Made by a program: the position numbers and the translations under genes
Shown: in pieces, positions 11,798-22,800 of the stretch
How the letters are laid out: every line of letters begins with the position of its first letter
Position numbering within the stretch: position 1 is the stretch's first letter
The notes under the pieces: generated by a model
What the model saw: only the letters and a program-made list of their open reading frames with translations
Databases searched by the model: none
Told to the model about the DNA's origin: nothing
DNA from: Silene noctiflora
Taxonomy: Eukaryota > Streptophyta > Magnoliopsida > Caryophyllales > Caryophyllaceae
Direction: 5' to 3'
Assembly: GCA_009801015.1 (NCBI GenBank)
Contig: VHZZ01000701.1
Location: 37,794 to 72,088 of the forward strand
DNA: 34,295 nt

Positions 11798-13640
11798 CTA
11801 GTTTTGTTACCCGCGAAATTCGTGGATCTACTTATATTGTGTTACATATGAGTTTTTTTAAATGACCACTATACTTTGGCTACTTAGAATACAAATATAG
11901 AGTATAAGCTACTTTTTTTTGCTCCAATTAATGGTAATGTCACATTATCGAAAATGAATCAGTTACAAATTCGGAATCATATCATTATACAATTAGCTAT
12001 GAATATCCTAGTTATATAACTTGCATTTCCCATATTAAATAATACATCGTATAAGTTTAGTAAGTGTGGAACTCCAAGTCATTATCAATAAAATTGTTCA
12101 TAGGATATACAATCATACCAAATATAAATTATAAAAAAAAAAAATCAAATTAACACAAACGAATAAATATACAATTGTAGAAGGTTTTTTTTACTATGTA
12201 AACAAATCTTAATAATATAATTAGCAAAAGTCATCGTCCTAGTTAAATATATAGTTTTAAACTCCATACGAGAGAATCGGTTGGTAATTGTTGTGCGCGG
12301 CAAAACATCATGAATAAAATTTTTTACCTCATACCAATTCGACACCTGTAAGCTAAGATTGCGATAAATAGTTACGTTGATCAATATATATCTTGAACGG
12401 GAGACATTGTATTTCATTTCCATAATGCAAGAGAATTAAACTTGCTTATCTTTATTCTTACACAAATGAATGAATGTAGTAACAATAGNNNNNNNNNNNN
12501 NNNNNNNNNNNNNNNNNNNNNNNTAATGCAAGTCAATAAGTAACACTATAATAGGTATAAGTAGTTTTTTTTTTTCCCTACAATAATCAACCTTTTATTG
12601 TGTGTGTGTAAAGCGAACCACAAGGGCGAATATGATGCTCATTTCATCCCCAATTTACTATCCTTATTCATTTTTTACTCGTTCCCTAAAGTAATTGTCA
12701 CAATTAATATCAAGTAAAAGGAAAAAACAAATATTTCTCCGTATCTTTAGTTATGTAATACTCCATAGTCCATATACTCGATCATCTCAATGTAATGGGA
12801 CGTAAATAAAAATTATTGTCATTTTTCTAAATTGATTGATTGATAAGAATGATCTTTTATTTTCTTGTAAACCAAATTTTATTCCAATACAATGGAGATT
12901 AAAAAAACAATTAAACTGAATGCAAATTAGAAAAAGCTATAAGTAAATCTTCAAATTAATATGAAAAATGGCCAAAACGACTATATAAAAATGTAAATAG
13001 AAATACAAATGACAAATTCCGATCAAAATAATACCTTAAGCTTGTATTTAGCTCTGCTCTATGGACGCCACTTTATCAAAACCTAAAACACAAAGAAGTT
13101 AAAATAGCAAAACATAATTTAAGAAAAAGATAGTTATAAATAAAAACAAAAGTTAAAATTGAAAGAGTAAATTAACCANATAAAAAACAAAGGGAGGAAA
13201 AATATGGAATTTAAAATTAAAATTAAACAATAGAGGATGACGAACAAATAATAAAATGGATCCTTCTTACCTCTTCAAATGTATACGCAATAACAAAAAT
13301 TAGATATCAATGAAAGAAAATTAACAAATTTGTTGAAATATGAAATTTTAGTTCTCATATGAGATTAGTTAAACAAATAAAAGGTAACACTGATATAAAA
13401 GAAATGTAAAAGGACATTTAACTCCTAAAGTAATTAGTATGAAATTAAGTAAGTAAATTTAAGTTACTTAATCATGATGATAGTATTTGAAGAGTTTTAA
13501 TGGGTAAGACCTTTCGCATTTCCAATTACTTAAAATTTATGATAGTATATTTTTTTTAGGGACTATGTAGTTGTTTTTCCCATCGACACGTGGCATATGG
13601 ATGATGCTCAAGCTAGCCTTTTAATAGTATTTTATAGATA
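11798..13640 (-). mobile_element. Non-autonomous Helitron-like element
   Basis: Read on the minus strand, the element starts with TCTATAAAATACTATT at 13640, preceded by a host A. It ends with CTAG at 11801-11798, followed by a host T. About 9-10 nt before the CTAG lies the palindrome CCACGAATTTCGCGG (11826-11812), a short stem with one mismatch. A 5' TC, a 3' hairpin about 10 nt from a CTRR end, and insertion between A and T with no duplication are the diagnostic Helitron features. The length is 1843 bp including the 35-N gap at 12489-12523. I see no Rep/helicase coding sequence and recognise no captured gene fragment. Confidence 0.7.
12489..12523. other. Assembly gap (35 N)
   Basis: A run of 35 undetermined bases inside the Helitron-like element. 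The true length of the missing DNA is unknown. Single Ns also occur at 9283, 9343 and 13179. Confidence 1.
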
Positions 13641-14655
13641 TTCCCTCTAACCTCCATTTTCCCTTTATTTCTATACATAAATTTAGAACCGTTAGATATT
13701 ACCAAAACGCGTTCCCGACCATTGATAGAAAATAAACTCTCTATTTCTTTTTAGGAAATGAAGAGGATCTTTGCCTCATCCCAACTATACCACACTTTCT
13801 CTTATGGGACTGTTTTTATTTTTATTTTTGGTGAGTCCGATATGTTTTAAACCTTTAGTTGTCCTTGTCCACGTCATATGAATTCAATTTGATTCAACAC
13901 GCCAATGATACTCTAAATCGCGAATATAAATCGAACTAGTTAGGATAGATATAAAACTAATTTGGTTCAACAAACCGATTTGGTGTAACAGATCAAATGA
14001 GGTGATCATTTGCAAGTTTGGACTAACATGAGCCCGATCTATCTTTGAAAAAAGTTTAGCGGGCCTTATATGCCTTGTCTAAACCCGTTAAAGCGGGCTT
14101 ATTAGTGTTGTCCATGACCGTCAACTTTTAGATAACGGGCTTGTCTGTGGGCTTGGGCTTAATTAATGTAAATTTTATTGAATTAACCGCATGATGAGGC
14201 ACCTGGCCGTATTTCATCTAATTTGCAGGATGAGTAAAATATTAGGTGTGAGATTTTGTCTATTGTTTGTCGTGTTCAACCAACAAGGTGGTTGCGGGAT
14301 GAGGTATCTTACCTCATTTCATCTAACCTGCTTAAATCTTGAGGAAACCCTATATTTATAATTGTATGCAACTTAGTAAGAAGTTAAAAAATATTCTCTT
14401 AATCTAAACAAATAACTTTGCATTCCTTTGACAAGATTTTCAGTGTATCTAAAGATATCCGCCATATAGAGCTGTTAAATGTCGCGGATCAGTCCGCCCT
14501 AACCCGACTTCATGGGCCGACATCTAGCAACCCGACCAATACTAATCCCAACCTAGTGTCATCCTCGAACTTCGAACTGAGCTAGTGTCACAATTTCCTT
14601 GTCCAGGCCCAGGCCATACACTAATAAAAAAACATATGAAGACCTAGCCAGGCCC
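13641..14655. other. Intergenic, degraded repeat-like DNA
   Basis: There is no gene. Short GC-richer phrases (for example around 14050-14160 and 14200-14330, with repeated 'GATGAGG...ATTTCATCTAA' wording about 120 bp apart) suggest old repeat debris, but I cannot delimit an element. Confidence 0.4.
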
Positions 14656-15007
14656 TAGGTAGCACCAAAACGGACACGGACACGGACACGTGATACGACA
14701 TCCTATAAAATTTCGGACACGGGACACGCTATTTAAATTTAATAAAATATATATTTTATGGTTATAAATAACATACGATTATAGTTTTGTAATGTATTTG
14801 ATATTAAATTTAAATAAGTGAAGGTCAAATTTGACCTTGACTTTCACTAATTCTCATTTCCCGCCCAAACACATATTCTAATCAATCTGTTTTAACATTT
14901 TATTTCTCGTCTAAACTATAACATGTTTAGGCGTATGTCCGACGAGTGTCGAGTGTCCAAGTGTCGGACACGGGCCGACTAGTTAGCAGAAGTGTCTGTG
15001 CTACCTA
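14656..15007. mobile_element. MITE with TAGGTAGCAC ends, 352 bp
   Basis: The left end TAGGTAGCACC (from 14656) and right end GTGCTACCTA (to 15007) are inverted repeats. Next to them are inverted CGGACACG-rich blocks (14670-14690, and GTGTCGGACACGGG at 14961-14974). The 5-bp GGCCC is present directly on both sides (14651-14655 and 15008-15012) and may be a target-site duplication. The edges contain the palindrome CCTAGG, so the exact boundary and duplication length are ambiguous. The interior is AT-rich and non-coding. Confidence 0.7.
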
Positions 15008-15018
15008 GGCCCGACCCG

Positions 15019-15132
15019 ACACTGGCCCACTACTTAGTGGTCCGAATTCAGGCTAGACAAAAATTGTCCCAACACTGGCCCACTACTCAATAGGCCGGAT
15101 TCAGGCTAGACAAAACTGGCCCAACACTGGCC
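15019..15132. repeat. Tandem repeat, about 53-bp unit, 2.2 copies
   Basis: Units begin with ACACTGGCC at 15019, 15072 and 15124. Each full unit carries CACTGGCCCACTACT and then ATTCAGGCTAGACAAAA. The array starts 12 bp to the right of the MITE at 14656-15007. Confidence 0.9.
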
Positions 15133-15801
15133 TCGCTCATCGCATTCCTCATTTAGTGTTGTGGCTGGGCTGTCGGGTCAGCTTTAACGCCACATAGTTA
15201 CTATATTCCACGATATTAAGGCCATGTTAAGTTGAATTAGAATTGTTTTACTAAACTAAACGAGTTTAATTACTGAATAAAGCTGAACTGAATTGGAGAT
15301 AATTTTAGTATAAGTAAAAAAATTGAAAAAAAAAAAGATATGATTAAAAGATCAAACACTCCAACCTACCAAATATCCCTAATTGCCTAATTGGCACAAA
15401 GTACAAACTAAAACACATTTCAAGAATGACAACAAAGGTTAAAGGTCAACACCAACTCAAAGAGGCAACAAAATTTTTCAAAGGACAATCAATGTCTCAC
15501 ATTGTCACATTTATCACACTTATTAATCTTAAAAAAAAAGAATGAAAATATAGTGAACTGGATGAACGTCTCCCTTTAAACGTTTATTTTTGTTTGAAAG
15601 TTTCAGGATATATGTAACCCATTTGTAGCTAAATATGATCACTTTTTGACAAAAAATTATCCGACGACAAACACTTGTTACAACATTTTGTCATCAAATG
15701 ACATTTTACCTTAAAAATGGTCACATAAAGCTGTCTAAAACCTTCAAACGAAATAGTCGGTCTAAAATGAAAATTGATGATTATCAATTACCAAATAATA
15801 A

Positions 15802-16037
15802 GGGGTCGTTTGATTACCCCAATTCACATGAAATAGAATTACCTTGTAACTCCAATTCCTCCCTAATGAAGAAGTTGCTTACATAGATCCCTAGATAGGT
15901 GAGATTGTGAGAATGCCTACATAAATTACATTTCCTTCCTATAACCAAACAACATTTCTAATTCATATGAATTCTAAAACCATGTAATTTATCAATTTCT
16001 AGGCAATGCAATTTCCTATGTGCAACCAAACGACCCC
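15802..16037. mobile_element. Tourist-like (PIF/Harbinger) MITE, 236 bp
   Basis: The left end GGGGTCGTTTGATTACCCC and the right end CAACCAAACGACCCC are inverted; the outer GGGGTCGTTTG is perfect. Flanks are TAA (15799-15801) and TAG (16038-16040), an imperfect form of the TWA duplication of this superfamily. The body contains several short inverted pairs such as ATTCATATGAAT. It lies about 850 bp upstream of the CW gene start codon. Confidence 0.75.
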
Positions 16038-16040
16038 TAG

Positions 16041-16889
16041 ATATAAATTAAAACGCAATTATTTAATTAATTTCTTCAAGGAAAACAACCCCCACCAGAA
16101 AAAAAAAAAAAAAAAAAACATTAAATGACCAAATTACCCTTTCACCAGAAATTAAAACGAGGGACTATTTGCTTAATTTTATTTCAAAATAAAAACATAA
16201 ACAAAAAACCCCATAATAAAAACACAATAAAACATGCACAAAAACCCCAATAAAACACACTTGTTTTTGATTTTTTAATTTTTTTGCGCTCTTCTGAATT
16301 TTAGTTACAAACAACAAATAATCCGTAAATGAACAAAATATGGAAACAAAGCAAAACGTTTTTTTTGTTATATAAGACAATTGAATTAAATACATTATTG
16401 GGTTCAATAATAAATTTTTGAGGGATTTTGTGATAATTTCCTGCATTAATAGGAAGTTATATTCCTCATATAATTATTGAGATTGATTTATTTCCATTGT
16501 TGGTTGCATTGGATTGGTCAAGTTCATTGATTGATTATTTCCCATGTTTTTATTACAAAAAAAAATATCAGTTTTGTGTTAATTACAAGGGCTGAAATTG
16601 TGACTTATGATGGTAATTTTGAGGGATTTGTTACATGGGTTTTTCTGGGTTCTGGATTTTCGAAGTGGGTTTTTGTTTTTTTTCTTTGTATTGATCAGTT
16701 TTCACTCTGATTGTTAGTAAAAAGGCTCATTTTTTTGGTTTTGTTGATTTTTAAGGTAATTTTGAGGTTTTCTGCTGTTTCTGGAATGATTTTGGAGTGT
16801 TTTTCGGTTTTTCGTGTTATGGTAATTTAAGAGGGTAAATTTAGGTGAGGTGGGTGTTTTTTTTTGGTTCTCAATTTTTGGGGTTGAAG
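16041..16889 (+). other. Upstream region and probable 5' UTR of the CW gene
   Basis: Contains a 20-base A run at 16099-16118, then AT-rich DNA. From about 16600 the plus strand is T/G-rich and fits a transcribed leader. An in-frame ATG at 16845 lies 45 bases before the start I chose. No TATA box can be assigned with confidence. Confidence 0.4.
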
Positions 16890-19800
16890 ATGAGAGACAT
16901 TGAGATTGAAAAGGGCGAGGCTTATTTGTTTCGAGACGGTGATGATGATGATGAAAATATTGATCCTGATAGGGACTTCTCTTTCATTGTAAGCACTTGT
17001 TACAATGTTAATTTTTACTGTTTGATACAATTTTGGTAACTACACTTGTGGAATTGATTAAATTTGTCGTTGTTTGCTCAGTTTTCGGCCATGTTAATTC
17101 TGTAGAATTTAGTTTATTGGTTATTAAACTATGATAAATTTGAGGCATTGTGGAGTTCTTGATCATTCATGTAATAAGTTGGATTACTTGGATTGTTATC
17201 AGTCCTCGGTCGTTTGATTTAAGGTACTGGGGTTTGTGTGTTAATGACTTCATGCTTCTTTTCTGTACCCCAATAGATGAGAGGAAAGGGTGAATCCAAG
17301 CATACATTGTTCACATTGGCATAGCCGTTATGTAACTCTTGTTATGGTCTATGGATGAATATTGTTCGTCTTATCTTGTATAGCCATTGCAAGTGGGGGC
17401 TGTATACCATTCCATGACTATGATCACCTGTTAAGGTGAAGCCGTGGAGATTAAACTGAGTTTTATCATTGAAGTGTGCCCTAAATTCATCTTTATATTA
17501 TGCTACTTCAATTTGTCAGGGAGACGTATTGTTATATATCAGAGGCGTGTTCTATGTGAATGGATTGTCTTTTGAGTTGTGAGTCTTGTGACCTATATCA
17601 CTGTGTAAGATTTTTTTTTTCTATAATAAAAACGTGAATGTTGCTTAGAATGGCTTTGCTCTGATCACTGGGTAAGTGAGCAAGTGTATACGCAAATGCA
17701 TCATTTAGGACGTGTTGCCTTATTGGACAAATGTGAATTTGTTGTTAGGCCTGGTCTCCTCAATCCTCAAGTCTCCTGAAATTATGGTAAAGATACACAT
17801 TAGTTATGCTTTTGAAGAAATCCTGGTACACGTTAGTTATGCTCTGAACATCGTGGTGCTGTTTGATTTACTCTTAAATTTCCAGTTTTGTGTGCCATTC
17901 ACTCATCGTAAATGCTTTCCATTTATATGTCTGGGGGTGATGGTAAGTTTAAGTTCACGCAGTCACAAAAGTTATTGTCTCCAAAATCCTACTTAGCATT
18001 GCTGAGCGTTCACGTGTCAAAAGCATCTAAAAAATGTGTATGGTGTATGTTGCTCTTCTTCCTGTAGCTATTAAGCAAACGTGAAAGTAGCTCTGTTTGG
18101 TTCCGCTTCTTTTCGGGTAGTTAAACCTTAATTGCGAGGTATTTCTTAGAATAATCAATATTGCGCCGTAATTGTTAGCTGAGACTTTTGGAAATTCGCT
18201 AGATAAGGCATCCTTCTCTGATATGCTGTGATCTGATAAGTAGACCAGATTTGAGTGTAAGACATCCATATTCTTGGTATATTACTCTTTTTTATCAATG
18301 CTAGGGTATAAAAATATCTGGTGTACACCCGAAAAAATGGTGATGTACACCCGGAAAAATGGTGAAGTCATCATCCACGTCTACTTGGATAAGATAGTGT
18401 ATAAAAATATCTGGCTGATACCAAGCAGAGAGTAACAGAAACAAGCGACCTCCTCGAATATGTTTATCACACTCCATTTTATATGTAATCCTTTAGGCAT
18501 TGTGTGGATAGGGTTTTAGGTGGGAAGAGAAGGGGGAATGAAGGATTGGAGGGAAGTGAAAGGGATGGGAGTATGAGGGGATGAAGTAAAGATTTTTTAC
18601 TTCCAGTCTTTCCTTAGATTTTAATTTGCCTTGTTGGAGGGAAAATGGATCTCTATTGCTCCCTCTTCATTAGTGTCAAACCAAATTAATAACCTAACAA
18701 AGGAAATTGCACCACTCGCTTTCCTCCAAATCCCTCCCCATATGGTGTTAACTCTATGCGAACCCATCAGTAGTTTCTTTTAAACGACATCATCTTTCAG
18801 AGCAAAGATTGTTCTCGGATTGTACCGTACTATACCATTTAGGGCATTATTTTCTCATAAAAGCCAATGCTAGTGGGAGGCTAGCTATTTGTTTATTCAT
18901 TGTCTGAACTTTTTATGTTCTTCATGGACATAAATGGTAAAAGGAAATTTGATTAGTCTAGAATCCTTCATCTCTTTTTTACATGTTCTCTCCTCTTACA
19001 TTCCTCTCGTCCACTTTTTACTTGGCCTTTTTTTCCTTTCCTTTTCTACCCTTTTCTACTTCTTTTTTCCCCTCTGTTTTACCACTTTGCCTTGAATAAT
19101 TATTAGACTGGGTTTTATAGTAGTAAATACCACTCTGGGTCCATACTTCCCATTAAAGAGCAAGAAATTATCAGTTAGGTGATGTGAGTATCGTTAACCA
19201 ATTAGTTCTACGTCCTGTCTTTAAGTGAAGGCCTACCTTAACATGTTTTGTGTCTTCGTGTATTAAAATCAGATATATTAACGAATGAAAGGATTTTGGA
19301 AGAATTTTTCTTTACTGTGTCGTCTTTAACTTATAATTGTGTGTTCTTTATGTGATGTGTCACTTTTTCTGCATACTAATTTCATCTTTTGATAGGCTTC
19401 TGTATGGAAGCCAACGAACTTTCACATTTTGAGCAGATTGTTTGTTTACAAATTTTTTGTGCAGTCTACTTGCACTTATTTGAGGTCATTCTTTATTTTT
19501 GTTTTGGATTGCTCTAGGACCGGAAGCTTGAAAAATTATTGGGACATTATCAGAAAGATTTTATGCGTGGGTTTTCTGCCGATAGCCAGGGTGAGTTGTG
19601 GTACTGCATGAGTGCCGATCGTAGTATTTTTGGTAGCCCATATATTCAGTTAAATTGATGAAAAATATGAACTTTGGACAGGTCCCATATTTGGGGGCTA
19701 TGGATCATTCTTACCAGTATACGAACGCTCTCTTCCGATTTTGTCGAACCATAGGAGTCAGAGCCAAGTGTGTTTAAAATCTCCCTCGAATCTCCAATCA

Positions 19801-22800
19801 AAGGTATATAATCTGTATTTTTGTGACAAATCTGGTATTTTTCAGATAACATGTCTGTTATGTTGACTTTATAAAGTCTCCTGCATTGATTACTTTGTTA
19901 AATTTTTTTGGTCACAGCATTTTTCTCAGACCCCGAGTGTTCCTGCTAATACTTCACTGCCTGCTAGAACTGCGCCTGTCCCAAGTAATCAGTCTGTGCA
20001 GTTTCTATCAAAATCAGAGGTTCCCACTGTGAACAACCAATTGACAGTTGAAAACTCGGCAAAATGTGCTTCAAACCATCATGTTGAGCCAAAAAATCCA
20101 CCATTAAATCATTCTGGACCAAAACTAAAGTTTAGAGTCAAAATGGTACCTGAGAGTGTATTACCTCGGGATAACTCTTCAATATACAGTGGCCTTGGTC
20201 TTGATATGTCCCCTTCTTCATCACCAGAAGGCACTCCATTAGAAAAAGATGGAACTTTGCTTGGCTTGCAAGAAACGAATCTGGAGTCTCCTTCCTTCAT
20301 TGTTAAGGTGATCATGAATGCATTTTTGTGCCCTTATTGCCTTACTGGTTTTTCATTTTATCATTTTATATCTTTTTTATACTGTGTATCTTCTCTAACA
20401 GATTATGACATCTACCGCGCTTCCAAATGAAGCACTTATTTCGCCTCTTCATGATGACTTGATTAGTCTAATGGAAGTGGAGAATACTTCAGAGACTCAT
20501 TTACAGAGGTCTGGTCAAGTGGAACCTCTCGACATCGTACATGATAGTTTTTACTTAGATGGAAGGAAAGCCAGTGTTGAAAAAGAGCAAAAACTTAAGG
20601 ATATGAGTAAGGAGAATAACTTAAAACAGAAGGAAGCAAGCAAGGAGACAAAATCAAAGCAAGATACGAAAAGGCAAAAGCCTTTTGAATTGGTGAAGAA
20701 GGATAACAAGGAAGACGGAAATGTAATTAAGATAAGAAGGAAGTCCGAGAAGGACAAAAATCTAATTCCAAGTCCTAAAGATAAACCCAGCACCAAAAAG
20801 AGGAATGAATTTGGACTCGGAGAGGAGGAGGCAAATAAGGTCTTGAAACAACATAGTGTGGCGAAGAACGAAGTGAAAGAGGAAGATCTTGACTCTGTAT
20901 ATCCTGAGAAAGCTTATGGGTATAGGAAGGAAAGTGGAATAATTGCTAACTATAAGGAAGTAGCTGTGGTTTATGAGAAGGATGTCAAGGACAACAACAC
21001 ACATTATGGCATTCCTCTGGAGATAAAACATGAAGTTGTATCATCAAATCAAAAGTCATATGCCAAAGCAATACCTCCTCTTCAGAAGGATCTCATTTTG
21101 GAGAAACCTCCTTCTGTAGCTAAGAAGGATTTTCGAACTGGTAGTCTCTCGTCTACTCAGCCACCAAGAGGAAGCGCTTTTAGTTCTTCTAGGGCAGAAT
21201 ATGAAGAGGTTATCCCTGAAAACAATTTTTCTAGAAGCAAAAGAGGTGATATAGTTTTACCCAAGGAAATAAAGGACAATAAGGTAGCTGTTATTGAAAA
21301 TACTAGCAAGAAAAAGAAAGAAGTGAGCTTGAGGGGAGTTGCGAGGGGAGCTACTGAAAGAGAAGGACAGCAATCTGCAAGCAAAATGAAGGTCCAAGTG
21401 AACAGTAAAAAAGTTGGTGTTGCTATTCCTGGACCTAATTCGGGAGATGTGATGAATGTGAATTTTTTCAGGGAAAGGGTTCCTGGTGATGAATTGCCGC
21501 CACCAGAGAATGCTTCACTAGTACCGTTAGAAATGGATGATTGGGTCCAATGTGAGAAATGTCAAAAGTGGCGACTTTTGCCGTTTGGCACAAACCCAGA
21601 TTCCCTCCCAAAGGAATGGATATGTAGCATGCTTACATGGCTGTAAGTTTACTTTTGCATTCTAATTTTCTCTCTCTTCAGTTTATGTGCGTTTCATGTC
21701 ATTTGATGATAAAATTGATTGATATAGAAAAGATTAGCGTGGCTTCTGCGCAAGGATGACACTTGTAAATCAAGAAAGAGTTCAAAATCTACGTAGGGTG
21801 ATTTTTTTTGTTCAAGTAGGTGAAAGTGCTAGCTGAAATGTTATGGGACATGATTAAATTTGAGATTATGAGTTCCTCTTTATTCTTTTTCTCTCTTTTG
21901 CCTCTTTTCTCATTCTTCTTTGGTGTACCCTGACTATTTAAGAGATTAGGATCTATCTGCTTACACCTACTATAATAACTTGGATGGTACAACCCCCTCA
22001 CTTCCTAGACAAAAAAAGGCAGCCTTCTGGAGATTGTGAACTCGTTTGACTGTGACCCATTTGAGGAATAAGACTACAATGTGCCCTAGCAAAGACAATA
22101 GAGTTGCTCGATTAGTAGGGAGTAAATTGGGAAATTCATTATCAAGCTTCAAAAACTTGCAGAATTGTAGCATTTCCTTCTTTTTACTTTGGCCTAGGAT
22201 GTTATGTGCTGTGAAATTGTGTTTTAGGCCTGGGATGAATAAGTGTAGCGTCAGCGAGGATGAGACAACTCATGCGTTGCGAGCACGTTACCTACCCACT
22301 GCTTTGGGTCCTTCTGCACTTGTGCTGAATGATCAGCAGGCTCATTTGGATGGAACTGCATGTGTAAAAGCTTTTTCTAGTGCTCAAAATGTTGGTCTTT
22401 CGAACCTGTCCCCTAGTGCTGATGTTATGCTCAGTAGAGGCAAAAAACACAGTTTATCGAAGTTGGAGATTCACGCCGCTAGGCAGAGTGGCGGTGAAGA
22501 CTTTAGCAGAGCTACGAAGAGGGATCTACAACACTCTGGTGGAACCGGAAGTCTAAAGAACCTGAAAAAAAATCCGTTGGAGACAGCTTGTTCTAGTAAA
22601 TATGGTATGTAATCAATCACTTATCTTTCTGTGTATGCTCTGAAACAGGAAGAATAATTTGAATGTTTGATGCCTTTAAACAAAAGTTATCTTTCGTGGG
22701 GGTCCACGGTGATTGCCACATGGGGAAGGGGGAGTCAGTCAATATTACTTTTGTTGTCCGGTGTGCTGACACCTTCATTTGAGAAGATTGGTTTTTTCAG

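Noticed and set aside
16845..16889. Upstream in-frame ATG as the CW protein start
   Set aside because: It would add 15 residues (rich in Phe, Gly and Leu) that do not resemble the acidic start of the family; MRDIEIEKGEA at 16890 fits better. It remains possible.
18480..18780. Possible MITE starting GCATTGTGTGGATAGGG
   Set aside because: The start resembles a terminal sequence, but I could not find a matching inverted end or flanking duplication.
20551..21384. Minus-strand ORFs within CW gene exon 5
   Set aside because: They are antisense shadows of a long Lys/Glu-rich coding exon.
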